DNA from: Tachypleus tridentatus
Taxonomy: Eukaryota > Arthropoda > Merostomata > Xiphosura > Limulidae
Reading direction: 5' to 3'
DNA length: 64,000 bases
NCBI RefSeq assembly: GCF_004210375.1
Contig: NC_134832.1
Location: 156,981,592 to 157,045,591, forward strand
The notes under the pieces were generated by a model. That model had not been told where the DNA came from and ran no database searches. It saw only the letters and a program-made list of their open reading frames with translations. Both the position numbers and the translations under genes were made by a program. This document shows, piece after piece, positions 36,319 through 48,221 of the stretch. Position 1 is the stretch's first letter. Each line of letters begins with the position of its first letter.

Positions 36319-36737
36319 TCTTAATATAATGCGGTGTAATAATTATCATTCCAAATCTTTGCTTGGTATATAAACCTGTACATCCTTACATAACAGAGAC
36401 GAAGAGTCGTTATAAATACTATAGAAATCTGACACTTTGTTTCGTAACTGAAACCGAAAGAAATTGAAATAAATTTTAACTTTAACTTGAGCTTTGAAAA
36501 CATTCACAATACCACATGATAGAATCTTATTGCTGGGTGAATACAACACAAAATTAGCTATACCCATAAAACTAACGTAACAACCTGAGGAGATGAGAAT
36601 ATAGATAGGGTAAAAATCCAACCAAAGCCACCTGTCCCTTTTCATGATCTCTTAACTCATAGCCTAAAACCGTTTTAAACAAATTAAAATTTAATTTCCA
36701 CAAGTTCTGTGCTCTGAAACATGAATTAATTGTTTGG
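36319..36737. other. AT-rich non-coding DNA right of the satellite
   Basis: Two overlapping minus-strand frames of 60-99 codons lie here, but I recognise no domain and no convincing splice context. Confidence 0.3.
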
Positions 36738-36805
36738 TTGTTTTGAATTTAAGCACAAAGCTATACATGGGCTATCTGTGCTTTGCCCATCAACAGTAGT
36801 TTCTC
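36738..36805 (-). repeat. SINE 3' fragment
   Basis: Contains gaatttaagcacaaagctat and acatgggctatctgtgcttt, matching the tail of the tRNA-derived SINEs on the minus strand. The head is missing. Confidence 0.6.
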
Positions 36806-38489
36806 GAACAATACCACAGAAGGAACATGAGCCGGTTGGATGATGAAACATATGAATCAACTTAACATTGGTAGTCACCGCATGATACTAAATGAGATAA
36901 TTTAAATTACAATACGGATAACCAAAAAAGGAGTCAAAACAACCTTTCCTAATATAAGACCAGTCAGCAGAAGGTACAATACTTCTTCAAACCTGATGCG
37001 AGCCATGGGGGTTGTCCTGTAAAAACATAAATATCTTTCATGAAAACACCTTGAAATAAATTAAATTTCAAACTGTTATATCTTAGAAAATACGAAACAC
37101 GTGTGTGGGGATTGACATCTATATGAGGTACTTTAGACGAATGTAAAGGTATCTTTTAACCATCTGGTTAAAAAACTTCACTAGACTCGACTTTCATATC
37201 ATGTAGAAGTAACTATATATGACTGTAATTACCTGACACCAGGTACACATCTCTAAATCTATGGTTTAAAAACTAATGATGTTTATTTTTATGGGTAGCT
37301 TTTAGTGTAAATGCCCAATTTTCGTTCCGTGTACTTTATATGCTCGTTTAAATTGTTTATTATTCACATCTTAGCTGATTTAAGTACAAAGGAAAACAGC
37401 GGAAAATTGCCTCATATGTCCTTGACTTTGAATAAACGTACTGAATAAATATTTTGTGACAAGTTTAAATAGCATATATAATAACCAGCTATTTTAAATA
37501 TCAGATACTATTTAGTTATTTATTTATATTTATTTAACTAAAATTAAGTCTTTCCTAAATACTTGTCCAGTTTTGTTCTTCTAGTTATCAAGTTAAAAAG
37601 AGAAGTTTATGTTGAATAATTTATTATATTTAGATTAAATTGAATTCATACAAAAAGTAAAATACGACGAATAAAGCACACTTCTAGAACATTATAGAAA
37701 CTAGGTCTCTGTGGTGTAAGCGAAACAGAAACTTAATACGGTAAAACGTTTTCTTAGTTTGTATTGCATGATAACGAGAAACCCATTTGAACAAAATATG
37801 TTATAAAGCTAGCTGATATGAATACTAAAAACGTTTGTGTATAACAAAAGTTAACCTGTTAATGACCTAAATTTTAATTCCCGAACCAGACTTATCTAAT
37901 ATATTAGTTTTTGTTCCTTCTGGAAGTTAACAAACAACATAACACAAAATACGAAAACACGTTATTTCAAATACACGGTATTTGAAAAGGAAAGAAAAAT
38001 ATAAATATTTAAAAATTAAATATGCAGTAAAAATATTAACGTAAAACCATCAAAAACATAACTAAATACACGTGAAACACTGCATATAATGTACGCATGA
38101 GACACTGTTTAGTAAACTACACATGAAACATTGTATATAAAAGAAACACTCTTTATTAATACATTTAAAAGGTAAACAAAAGTAAAATCCCAGTCCGCTA
38201 TATTTTTTTAACTTTTCTAGTAACTAGTATAACACCTAAAGACTTAGAGACAGAGTAAAGCAACAAATCACCAAATATCTTTAACCTTTGAATGATACCA
38301 GTATAACCTGATCGTTATGACAATATAATAAAATATACACCTTTGTACAATCTATATTAAAACTTAGCCCTTAAAGACATTTTCACAAGATTTACACCCT
38401 TACTGACTATACAATAGAACGTTTACCCTTAAAGTCACTATGGGAATATTACACTATTGTAGATAAGATAACAAAATCAATTTATTTAA
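36806..38489. other. AT-rich non-coding DNA with a faint Penelope-type end fragment
   Basis: Near 37765-37860 the sequence gcatgataacgagaaaccca is followed by an aatactaaaaacgttt segment. It weakly resembles the terminal repeat at 22360. Nothing else was recognised. Confidence 0.35.
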
Positions 38490-38760
38490 AATAAAAAAAA
38501 AATTAGTTTTACAGTTCACACAATCTCTTTCCTTAATCAAACTTTGTAATGGTTTGTGTCTCTATCAGAAGATAAATCTTAACAGAAATGTACACAATTT
38601 CGTACTTTAAAACAAACTTTGTAATTATTAGTGTCTCTAGCATAAGAGAAAGTTAAATAGATATTTAAACAAGTTTGTTCTGTAATAAAACGTTGTAATT
38701 GTTTGTGACTATATATAAAGAGAAAGTTTGATAGATATTTGTGATGGGAAAACATAAACT
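38490..38760. repeat. degenerate tandem repeat, 3 copies of about 80 bp
   Basis: Three copies share the pattern caaactttgtaatggtttgtg, tctctatca(g/t)aaga and gaaagttaaatagatattt. Confidence 0.6.
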
Positions 38761-39124
38761 TTCTTCTAATCTCTGAATCTTACGTAATTTCATGAAACTA
38801 TTAATTGTTTGTAAATTTATAGATTGTATATAGTAAATTTCGTTGTACGTTCCACACTTATTAAAGAATTAAAAGTTTATTTGATCTTTTTTACATCAAC
38901 TGAGTTAAGGTTATTAATGAATCTCGTAATGTTGGGAAAGAAATTACTCTAAGCAATTCAACATGATGCAGTGTGTTTTTGAAAGTTTTTGACGTATCTC
39001 AACGTAAACTTATTTATGTTGTCAGTGACTCACATTGACATAAGATTTATTTTTATCAGCTCAGATTTGCTATTTAAAACGGTTGCGAGACAACTTTAGT
39101 TAAAAAATGGATAAAATCTATTTT
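38761..39124. other. AT-rich non-coding DNA, nothing recognised
   Basis: About 360 bp with no recognisable feature. Confidence 0.3.
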
Positions 39125-39365
39125 TTAGGCCTGACATGGCTTAATGGTCAGGTTACTCGACTCCTTATTAGCAAGTTTAGAATATTAATCCTTGTTTTCG
39201 AAGTTTCTTTTCCTTTTTATTCCATGGTAAAAGAGTAACCGAAGAGTTGGCAATATGTAGTGTTGACTAGTTGCCTTCCCTCTAGTCTGTCACTGCTAAA
39301 TAAGTGAGGGATAGGTCACATAACCATTGTGTTGCTGTGTTCGAAATTCGTATAAATAAAAGGAT
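39125..39365 (+). repeat. SINE family A, diverged
   Basis: The + strand reads ggcttaatggtcaggttact (A-box side), then a body with agttgccttccctctagtct and gtcactgctaaataagtgag. These are the + strand equivalents of the blocks in the other family A copies. The B box is eroded. Confidence 0.75.
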
Positions 39366-39489
39366 CTCTTCAGAACTGTATTATCTTCTTATAAATCCAC
39401 ATGCAAAACGAGAAAATTTTAAGCAGTACATAGTTAAATATAGATAACATTCTTTTTAAATGTGATTCAGAAATATATAAAACAGTCTG

Positions 39490-39955
39490 AACATATGGTA
39501 AGATAATATCCAAATAAAACATAAAGCCGTGTTGTTTGATGATAAGATAATATCAAAATAAAACATAAAGCCGTGTTGTTTGATGATAAGCTAATATCCA
39601 AATAAAACATAAAGCCGTGTTGTTTGATGATAAGCTAATATCAAATAAAACATAAAGCCGTGTTGTTTGATGATAAGATAATATCAAAATAAAACATAAA
39701 AACCGTGTTGTTTGATGATAAGCTAATATCAAAATAAAACATAAAGCCGTGTTGTTTGATGATAAGCTAATATCCAAATAAAACATAAAGCCGTGTTGTT
39801 TGATGATAAGCTAATATCAAAATAAAACATAAAGCCGTGTTGTTTGATGATAAGCTAATATCAAAATAAAACATAAAGCCGTGTTGTTTGATGATAAGCT
39901 AATATCCAAATAAAACATAAAGCCGTGTTGTTTGATGATAAGCTAATATCAAAAG
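39490..39955. repeat. 44-bp minisatellite, about 10.5 copies
   Basis: The unit is aaataaaacataaagccgtg followed by ttgtttgatgataagctaat and atc(c/a), spaced 43-44 bp and nearly identical between copies. The high identity suggests recent amplification. Confidence 0.95.
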
Positions 39956-40224
39956 AAAACATATATACATGTTTTTAGTAAAATAGTGTCTAATTAAGAT
40001 AAACAAATGTGTTATTGAAAGAGTGAGGATAAATCGTGTATTATAAATTGTTTTTGAACATTTTGTATGAACGTTAGTTTTGTAGTTTCTAAAATTTACA
40101 GTAAATATAAATTTAGCAAAAAAAAAAGTGTTCTAACACTTTTGTTTCAAAGTGATGGTAGACCTACTTACTGGATTATGTTTTCTTACTGCGCACTAAT
40201 ACAGTGATTATTGAAGTGCGAAAC

Positions 40225-40330
40225 ATATAAATAGGGTTCTTTACAGATACTCGTCCGCCTGTCGTACGAATTTGACAAGGAGACAGCGCCAGCTTGCTTT
40301 AGTCTCAATCAGAAACTTTTTAACACTAAG
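40225..40330 (+). promoter_or_regulatory. candidate TATA promoter and non-coding exon 1 of the DEG/ENaC gene
   Basis: A TATA box (atataaatag, 40225-40234) lies about 30 bp upstream of a GC-richer stretch at 40252-40300. That stretch ends in a consensus donor, aactaag then gtaagttt, with GT at 40331-40332. No in-frame ATG run is evident in the short exon, consistent with a 5' leader. The next plausible acceptor on this strand in a gene context is at 43919-43935, before the first coding exon of the channel gene. The link between the two is inferred from position and splice-site quality. Confidence 0.45.
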
Positions 40331-40624
40331 GTAAGTTTCCCTTGTTTAACACTAGGCCTGGACAATCACGTCACTCTGTTCGCTTTCAGCCTGAGAGAGC
40401 AGCGTTATGTTCTGAAAATCTAACGATAAACATAAAATTACGTCAATTACAACTACACGCTTAGTGACAATACTTTAAATAAATAACATAATTTTCTCTA
40501 CGGGTTGTCGAAGTGACAGACAAGAGAAAGAGAATATAATTAACATCACTCGCCACAAACAACTACGATACTCAATTCCAATCCATAGTGAGACTGGCCG
40601 TTACATTATAATACTAATAGTATA

Positions 40625-42145
40625 CTGGTGTTTCAAATTACCTTTGTCAGGTTTTGACAACTGACAGTGGTAAACTGGTGTTTTAAGCTACCTTGAGAGG
40701 TTTTGCTAACAAACGTGGTATACTGGTGTTTTAGGTTATTTTTCTCAGGGTTTGTTAAAAGATATGTTTAAACTGATGTTTTAGATAATTGTCTGTTTTT
40801 GTTAACAGACAGTCGTACAAAGGTGTATTCAATCATTTTTGTCAGGTTTTGTTAACAGAGGGTGGTGTACTGATGTTTTTGATTACTTTTTGTCAGGTTT
40901 TGTTAACAGAGGGTGGTGTACTGATGTTTTTGATTACTTTTTGTCAGGTTTTGTTAACAGACAGTGGCGTACTGGTATTGTAGATTATCTTTCTCATGCT
41001 TTATTAACAGAGAGTAATATACCGATGTTTTAAGTTATCTTGATAGGTTTTGTTAACATACGTGTATAAACTGGTGTTTTAGATTATCCTTGTCAGTTTT
41101 TCTTAACAGGCAGTGGTGTACAGGTGTTTTAGATTATGTTTATAAGGTTTTGTTAACAGACAGTGGTATACGGGAGTTTTTGATCATCTGCCTCATGTTT
41201 TATTGACAGAGGGTAACTATACTGGTGTTTCATATTATATTGACAGATTTTCTTAACAGGCAGTGGTATACTGGTATTTTACATTATCTTCATTTTGTAT
41301 TATCAGAGAGTAATATACTGGTGTTTTAAGTTATCTTGACAGGTTTTGTTAATAGACACTGTTATACAAGTATTTTCGAGTGTCTTTAAAAATATTTGTT
41401 AAGAGACAGTTGTATACTGTTGTTTAAAATTATCTTTCTCACATTTTGTTAAAAGGCAGTTATATTGTGGTGTTTTAGATTATTTTAGTCAGTTTATGTC
41501 AACAAACAGTGGTTTACAGGTGTTTTAGATTATCTTTGTCCGGTTTTGTTAAGAGATAGTTGAATACTGGTGTTTCAGATTACCTTGGTTAGTTTTTGTT
41601 AACATTCAGTGATATACAGATGTTTTAGATTATTTTTATCAGGTTCTATTAACCGACAGTGGTATATTGGAGTTTTAGAATATCTTTGTTAGGTTTTTTA
41701 AACATACAATCGAATACCGTGTTTGAGATAATCTTTATAAAATTTTGTAAACCATCAGTGGTATAGTGGTGTTTTAGATTATCATATAAAGTTTTGTGAA
41801 CAGACAATGGTATACTGGAGTTTTAGATCATCTATGTCATGTTTTATTAACAGAAAGTAATATACTGGTGTTTCAGAATATCTTTGTCAGGATTTGTTAA
41901 CAGTCAGTGGCATACTGGTGTTTTAGATTGTCTTGTCAAGTTTTGTTAAAAGGCAGAGGTATAGTGGTGTTTTAGATTATACTTGTCAGGTTTTATAATA
42001 GACAGTGGTATACTGATGTTTTAGATTATATTGTCAGGTTTTGTTAACAGACAGTTTTAAACTGGTGTTAAGTTATCTTGACAGGTTTTGTTAACAGAGA
42101 ATGTTATACTGTTGTTTTAGATTATCTTTACCAGGTTTTGTCAAT
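40625..42145. repeat. about 50-bp degenerate minisatellite, about 30 copies
   Basis: The unit approximates aggttttgttaacagacagt, ggtatactggtgttttagat and tatctttgtc. Many copies hold a pyrimidine-rich tract ending ttgttaacag, which resembles a splice acceptor. It lies in the inferred first intron of the channel gene. The overlapping frames at 40789-41033 are artefacts of the repeat. Confidence 0.88.
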
Positions 42146-42214
42146 ACTGATACTGTTTATATTATTACCATGTAATTATCTTACCTTATACTATTTACAC
42201 TAACACAGTGTCAT

Positions 42215-43480
42215 CAGCATACGTGATACTGTTTCTACAAAATAGAGTAGAAATCCATGAGTCCTGTACTTTAGTTTCTGTAGAATAAAGAGTATTGAGT
42301 TTTCTAAGTGTAATTTCTATAAAATGGACTAAATACATTTAGCTTTGTACCTAAACTTTAATATGTATACAGTAAGGACTGTTGAGCCTTGTTTTTATCT
42401 CTTCTAGAGTGTTGTTTCTATAGTAAGGACAAGGAAATGTTAAGTATTGTAGTTTCTGTAGTATGTACTAAGGAATGTTAATTTACAACAAACGTTGGGC
42501 TTTGTATTTATGTTTTGTTTTGTTATGTAACAGAATATAGGATTGCTTAAAATAATCCTTAACATTTCAGGAGTAAATTGATAAATATTTGATTCGAAAT
42601 GGTAGGATTTCTTTTACTGAAAGTGGTTTAATGTGTTAAAGTGTAGTCATCGGAGAGTACCACTACTTTTTATAATGCTTCAATTTTATTTTCTTTCAAG
42701 TGAGTTTTGAGATCGTCACGTGTATAATGTTTAAATTAATTAACTAGACACAATTGTCATAGTTATCATTTGCCAATATGCATAGAATTACAATTGATGT
42801 CTGCCCACCAAGGGTAACGAAACCCGGTTTTTAGCGTTATAAGTTAACATACATACCGCTGTACACCTAGGAGGCAGTTGTTTATAGGTTACGGAGTAAG
42901 GAATTATGAGTTTAATATTTCATGTTAAGTTAATATGGTCTACGAAATGTCCCTTTTTGTACTTGTTGTTTGTACGGTATATTTCATTATGTGATGTATT
43001 TCGTGTTTAACTTCTATCGTACGTAGTAAGAAATATTGAGCATTTTAATATAGTTTCTATTGTAGGTAAAAATTTGTTGAGTGTACTTCTTACTGTGGTA
43101 TAGAATTTTAAGTCTTGTATTTACGGTTTGTATAATATAGAACGTTCGTTTCTTCAGTATGGACCAAGGAAAGTTGAGTCTCGTTCCTATGGGTTCAATA
43201 AAATGGATTGAAAATAATAACTATTGTATTTATGTTTTAATTGGTATAGAGTAAGGAATATTTAGTTTAACTGTGTGAAATTTTGTTATTGTGTTTCTTC
43301 TTTGTATTGTATGGAGTAGGGAATGTTGAGTGTTATACCTACTGTTTCTATAGAATGGTTCACAGTGTTGAGTTTGTACTTATGGTCATGACGCACTTTC
43401 GTCATGATGAGTTTTCTATTAATGGTTTTTGTTGAAAGGAGTAGAGAACACTGCTTCTTGTACTTATGGCTTCTAAAGCA
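42215..43480. repeat. very degenerate tandem repeat, about 45-55 bp unit
   Basis: Loosely repeated blocks of the form tttctatagaatggactaag, gaatgttgag and tcttgtatttatg occur about 20 times with low identity. It is interrupted by a SINE fragment near 42797-42875. Confidence 0.45.
42797..42875 (-). repeat. SINE family B fragment
   Basis: On the minus strand: aggtgtacagcggtatgtat, a cttataacgctaaaaaccgg segment, and gtttcgttacccttggtggg (B-box side), as in family B copies elsewhere. Confidence 0.75.
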
Positions 43481-43935
43481 TGCAGCAAAAATATTATTTA
43501 TTAACAGCTTTTAGAGTGTGAAGAATATTTAAACTTCTACACATAGTCTTTGTCATATGCCGTAGTTTCTTAACTGTAGTAGGAAGCTACGAGGGTTAGA
43601 TGGTTGTAGTTAGACTTTAAATTCAGTTACAAATAGCTTTATTTTAAATTCATGCCACTGGATTTCACAAGCCACTAGTTCGAGAAAGTTTAAAGTTAGT
43701 ATAAGGAACTGATTCAGAGTCTAAGATTCAAAACACTAAAAACTCTTTAATTCAATATATTAACATATTTGGTTACATCAAGGTTATGAATTATCTTGAA
43801 GATTTTCACTATTAAATCTTTTAACTTCTTCAATTTGAACATGTAACCATTCTTCAATTTAAAGCTCAATAAACATGCTAATTATTATGTGTTTATTGAT
43901 TGCTAATTTTTAACTACCAGTGCAATTCGTTTCAG

Positions 43936-44174
43936 GCTATTATCGGTGGATCACCTCAACCAACTTGTCAAATGAAACCCAAAATTTTACTCAAGAGATT
44001 TTTGAGCCAGGAAGCCCTGGGCAAGCTTATTTTTGTAGGCTCCCTTATTGGCTTTATCTTCCAAAGTTTCCAGTTTCTCCAGTTATTCATGGAGTATCAA
44101 ACAACCATGGACATCTCCATAGAACCCCGTTCAGGAGTTATCTTTCCTGCAGTCACCGTATGCAGTTTCGAAAT
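43936..44174 (+). CDS. DEG/ENaC sodium channel, exon with TM1
   Basis: DEG/ENaC proteins form trimeric, usually amiloride-sensitive Na+ channels in the plasma membrane. Each subunit has two membrane helices and a large Cys-rich extracellular domain. The likely start is the ATG at 43972 (A at -3), giving MKPKILLKRFLSQEALG as a short cytoplasmic N-terminus. TM1 spans residues about 19-40 (LIFVGSLIGFIFQSFQFLQL). After it comes the family hallmark at residues 57-64, IFPAVTVC. Acceptors are available at 43919-43920 and 43934-43935. The donor gtatgt follows at 44175. The exon ends with two bases of a codon, in phase with exon 2. The N-terminus is short and I do not see the usual His-Gly gating motif, so an upstream coding exon or divergence is possible. 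Confidence 0.88.
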
Positions 44175-44189
44175 GTATGTGATGTTTTG

Positions 44190-44884
44190 GTACTTTATCT
44201 TATTTACCGTAATAACTCAAAGAAACACACAGTTTTCAGTTAATATTATTTGTTAGTAAAATGTGCAAGATAAATCTGAAAGTCATCACATCAGTGGCAT
44301 TTGGTATTTCTTGTCACCACAACAACTGTTGACGAATAATTCATATATTTTCAACAGTATACACAAAGAAATAATTATCATCATTTATTATATTTATTCG
44401 TTAGAAAATTTCAGAAAACTAAAAGTAAAACATACAGACATATACATAAAACTTTGTTGCAAAATATTAATAACGTCAATAGAATACTCTCGAATATCAT
44501 TAAAATTTGACTCGTACTGAAACACTACTTGAGTAGAATATTTTATTATTTTAAATCTCATATCCGTGTAACTACTTTTCTACAAAATACAGTACTGTCT
44601 GTTTTATGTCCAAGTTACTATTTATCTATATAAATACAATAGTATTATCTCTTGTATGCCCACATACACTTATCTACATATATATTACAATACTGTCTGT
44701 ATGTCCATATAACTCTTCCTTAGAGTACTGATGGATCTTCACCAAAATTGGTTTGGAAGGCTCATAAGGTTAATGTTAGTGGTACATACTGATTTTCAGT
44801 CCTGCATTTTCCAAATTTTATGCGTGTGTTTTTTTTCGCCGCTACTTGGCCTCATGTTAATGAATATTAAACAAATCTGGCACC
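44190..44884. other. intron of the channel gene, nothing else recognised
   Basis: AT-rich intronic sequence. The 85-codon frame at 44263-44520 has no domain. Confidence 0.4.
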
Positions 44885-45250
44885 AGGGTTTGTTGTGTAC
44901 TGCCATTAGGGTTTAATGTGTACTGCCACTAGGGTTTGTTGGGTACTGCCACTAGGGTTTGTTGTGCACTGCCACTGGATTTTGTTGATTACTGACACTA
45001 GGGTTTATTGTGTACTGCCACTAGGGTTTATTGTGTACTGCCACGAGAGTTTGTTGGGTACTGCTACTTGGGTTTGTTGTGTACTGCTACTAGGGTTTGT
45101 TGTGTACTGCCACTAGGGTTTGTTGGGTACTGCCACTGGGATTTCTTGTGTACTGCCACTAGGGTTTCTTGTGTACTGCCACTAGGGTTTGTTGGGTACT
45201 GCCACTAGGGTTTGTTGTGCATTGCCACTAGGATTTGTTGTGTATTTGCG
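44885..45250. repeat. 23-bp minisatellite, about 16 copies
   Basis: The unit is tttgttgtgtactgccacta plus ggg, with variants such as ttgggtactgcc. It gives a G-triplet every 23 bp on the + strand and rotating open frames of low complexity that are not genes. It is intronic. Confidence 0.95.
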
Positions 45251-46055
45251 GAGACATGTGCAAACTTTCGGTTTTACATTTTGTGTGTTGCAATTTTTAT
45301 GGGATTTTTTTTTTTTTTTACAATTACGTGTCAGTTAAGTAATATTTCATGTTATTAATTAACCTTTCAGTAATTATAAATTTACCTAACTTTCGTCCAG
45401 GGGACGTGTTCTTCAACTTGCTTTTAACACAATAGATGTCTTATGATAATAGATATTGTTTAATAAATAACACCTACAAGTCTAACATTTTAGTTTGTTT
45501 ATATTCTATATTCTTAGAAATGTGTAGGAGTTTATTAAAACCAAAAATAGTGTTCAAAAATTGAAACATTTTAAATACGAATAATATCATTTAGTGATGT
45601 CCTCTTTAATGTCCATAAACGTGACACACAATAGCGAAAAAAGGAGACACATAAAGATATATTTACTGCCACCTAGCAACATGAACAACCTTCTCTTTGT
45701 TCTTGCCTTCCCCGACTATACGTTTCATTTGTTTTACTGCCCTCTACCGGAAACGTTTGTCGTTTCAAACAAAAGATACATTCACTGAGGAAAACAAACA
45801 AACAACAACAAAAATCAACATATCCAACACAAAAGTTTCAGAAGAGCATTAAATGCAACAGGATGTTTGTACTTGTAAATTTAATTATTAAACATATTTT
45901 ACAAGATAACAGGTATTATAGAAAAGAACATCGTCGACTTTAATTAGTAATTGAAAGTATTAATGCTGTTAGTTAATATTATTACCGATATATTTTTATT
46001 TTTATAGATTGTCTAGGCAGAATATTCATGATGAAATTTGATTGAGTAGACAGCA
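45251..46055. other. intronic AT-rich DNA, nothing recognised
   Basis: No recognised coding or repeat content. A short poly-T tract lies at 45305-45321. Confidence 0.35.
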
Positions 46056-46194
46056 ATTGTGTAGAAGAATTACGTAATCGTCCATGATGGTTGCCTGTCA
46101 TAATGACTTAATAATGTATCCTCTGGTGACATTTTGTGGAACTATGAGATCACCACTTTTGGTTACTTTATCGCTCCCACCTCACATCCTTCCC
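46056..46194. repeat. dispersed direct repeat, copy 1
   Basis: The segment gtagaagaattacgtaatcg, then tccatgatggt and tctggtgacattttgtggaa, recurs at 47494-47630 with about 80% identity by eye. The two copies lie about 1.44 kb apart in the same intron. The nature of the repeat is unknown; an old transposon fragment is possible. Confidence 0.7.
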
Positions 46195-46565
46195 TCTATA
46201 ATCTGTCAATACAACAGCCTGTTATATAAATACAACTTCTATAATTATGTTATACAACAGCTTATATAAAAGCACCCTCTATACTTATGCTTCAACAATG
46301 TCCTGTTACATGAAAAAAGTTGTATAATTATGTGTCCATAACAGCCTTGTACATAAACACACGCTCTATAATTATGTTTATACAATAGTCTGTTAGAAAA
46401 CACACCCTCTGTATTTATATTTCTACAACACCCTGTGATATGAACACATCCTCTATTAATTGTATTTCTAAAAGATCTTTTACAAAAATCACATATCTAA
46501 ATATGTTTCATCAACAGCCTATTATATAAACAAAACATTTATAATTATGTTTATACAAAAAGATG
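46195..46565. repeat. about 45-55 bp degenerate tandem repeat, about 7 copies
   Basis: Repeated blocks of caacagcctgttatataaa, cacaccctctataattatg and tttatacaa variants, intronic. Confidence 0.75.
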
Positions 46566-46774
46566 TTGCTGTCTATTTCATCAAATTCCGTTTTCATCAA
46601 TGCTGCTTTCACTCTCAAAAAACTGAAGCCTAATTCTGCATAACCGACATTGACATGTATTAATATCATTGATCTGATTGACTTCCTTGTTTTACCGAGA
46701 ACAGTTTTATGGGTAGAATTTATCAGACAGCAAACTAAAAAAAAAAATACGACTTATTAATGGAAATTTATCAT

Positions 46775-46910
46775 TCGTGATGAAGAGAAACCCAATTGAA
46801 ATAAACATGTATTTCAAGACGATTTGTATGGGTATTAAAACCTTTATTACAATAAAGCAGAGAACAACGTTTCGACCTTCTTAGGTCACCTACAGGTTAA
46901 CAAAGAGAGA
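46775..46910 (-). repeat. Penelope-type terminal repeat with decayed hammerhead motif
   Basis: Contains gatgaagagaaacccaattg, tatgggtattaaaaccttta and gagaacaacgtttcgacctt. On the minus strand the order GTTAAC, CTGTAGG, T, GACC-TAAGAA-GGTC, GAAAC, GTTGTTCTC parallels the hammerhead candidates at 23.6 and 24.7 kb. Here the core CUGANGA is mutated and stem I pairs poorly. Confidence 0.6.
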
Positions 46911-47493
46911 GTTTGTAATCAAGAAAGTTTATACTTGGTGATTCGAAATTACAGATACAGACAGATTAATAAGGATATATAATATCAATAGGTATATACA
47001 AGGTCAATAAGCATAGAATCTGTAGTTCTTAATTTTATCTGATGAATTATTCGCAGAATGGATGCATGAGTCCACATGGACATTTTTGTCATGTAACAAT
47101 ACAAGGTACAAAACGGATTTTCCTTTGGTCTGTAAATTAAGTAAAAAAAATCATAACATCAGGGACTCTAGTGACACAATCTTACGTTGAGACACATTGA
47201 TTGCCAGTTAGGCTTAGTAACAGAGTGTATATGTAAAACAACATTTACCTTTTAAAATATGTATAAATGACTTACTTTGTGAAGTTATAGTACAAAGTCA
47301 AACTACTGAAACAGATAATTATAATTTCTACAAGTTATTTAAGTCTTTTTTTCTGAACTATTTACCTATAAATACTCATGGAACGTAGTGAACTAATGAA
47401 CTAATATCTTAAACTTATCGTGCTAATTAGAGTCATGAAAAAACAGGTAATCGTTTCTGACTTCATGATGGTCTAGCAAAGTATTTCTAGAAA
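46911..47493. other. intronic AT-rich DNA, nothing recognised
   Basis: No recognisable feature. Confidence 0.3.
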
Positions 47494-47630
47494 TTATGTA
47501 GAACAATTACGTAATCGTCCATGATGGTCGACTGTGATGGAGACCTAATAATGTGTCTTCTGGTGACACTTTGTGGAACTATAACGTCACCACTTTAGGT
47601 AATTTCATCGTATCCTCCCTCATCTCTCAA
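47494..47630. repeat. dispersed direct repeat, copy 2
   Basis: Contains gtagaacaattacgtaatcg, tccatgatggtcg and tctggtgacactttgtggaa, matching 46056-46194 in the same orientation. Confidence 0.7.
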
Positions 47631-47801
47631 ATGATCGACATGTGTAACATCAGGCAGGTGCACCCTTATCATTTTCCATTATTTTTCTTTTACAATCTGA
47701 TACCACAGAAATGTGATTCTATTGTACTTAACATTTAAGAACAATGAGATTTTTTTCATATTCTGCTATATGTTGGAAATATTAATTCAGTTTATTTCTA
47801 G

Positions 47802-47856
47802 GTTCAGAAACTCATACGACGAAATTTGGAAGGCTCTTCGAAGAAATTATATCGAA
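47802..47856 (+). CDS. DEG/ENaC sodium channel, exon 2
   Basis: The acceptor tttatttctag (AG 47800-47801) is followed by 55 nt that complete the split codon of exon 1. They encode MFRNSYDEIWKALRRNYIE, so the protein reads VCSFE and then MFRNSYD. This fits the segment just after TM1 in DEG/ENaC proteins (typically VCN..RFR). The donor is gtaaga at 47857. The exon ends in phase 0. It is short but has good splice sites on both sides, and its position after exon 1 is consistent. Confidence 0.78.
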
Positions 47857-48221
47857 GTAAGAAAATCTCTTCTTATACAATTATATGATTTGTCTATATA
47901 TTTCATAGTAATCAAATTTTAACAATATTAAAATGTCACATTTTGTGTGTTCTAGTGGAAAATACTTCTTACTTAATGCTATTAAAATGTACTTAAATGC
48001 ATCGAGGTCAAATAGTCGGAAACGAAACCTACTAGTATACAATAGTTTTTTTTTTCGATCTCACCAGGTGTAAAACAGGATATTGGTTGAAAAATAACTG
48101 GATTAATTTATTTTTTGTTATTAAATTATTTATTTGTTAAATAACTGGATTACTTTAATGTGGTTATAAATTACTTAATTGCTAAAAAATCGAATTAATT
48201 TTATTTGGTAATAAATTGCTT
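47857..48221. other. intronic AT-rich DNA, nothing recognised
   Basis: No recognisable feature apart from short loosely repeated aattaattt(t)attt-type blocks. Confidence 0.3.

Noticed and set aside
36346-36645. 99-codon minus-strand frame next to the satellite
   Set aside because: No recognised domain, AT-biased hydrophobic composition and no convincing splice or promoter context.
39553-41033. Repetitive peptides such as the LAYHQTTRL and GFVNRGWCTDVF-type frames
   Set aside because: They are translations of the 44-bp and 50-bp tandem repeats, with no start context or splice signals.
44731-45208. Plus-strand frames with repeated LLCTATRV or CVLPLGF-like peptides
   Set aside because: They come from the 23-bp minisatellite; all three frames stay open because of its simple sequence.
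44885-45250. Telomere-like or G-quadruplex sequence because of repeated GGGTTT
   Set aside because: GGG triplets are 23 bp apart, too far for a stable quadruplex, and the unit is not a telomere repeat.
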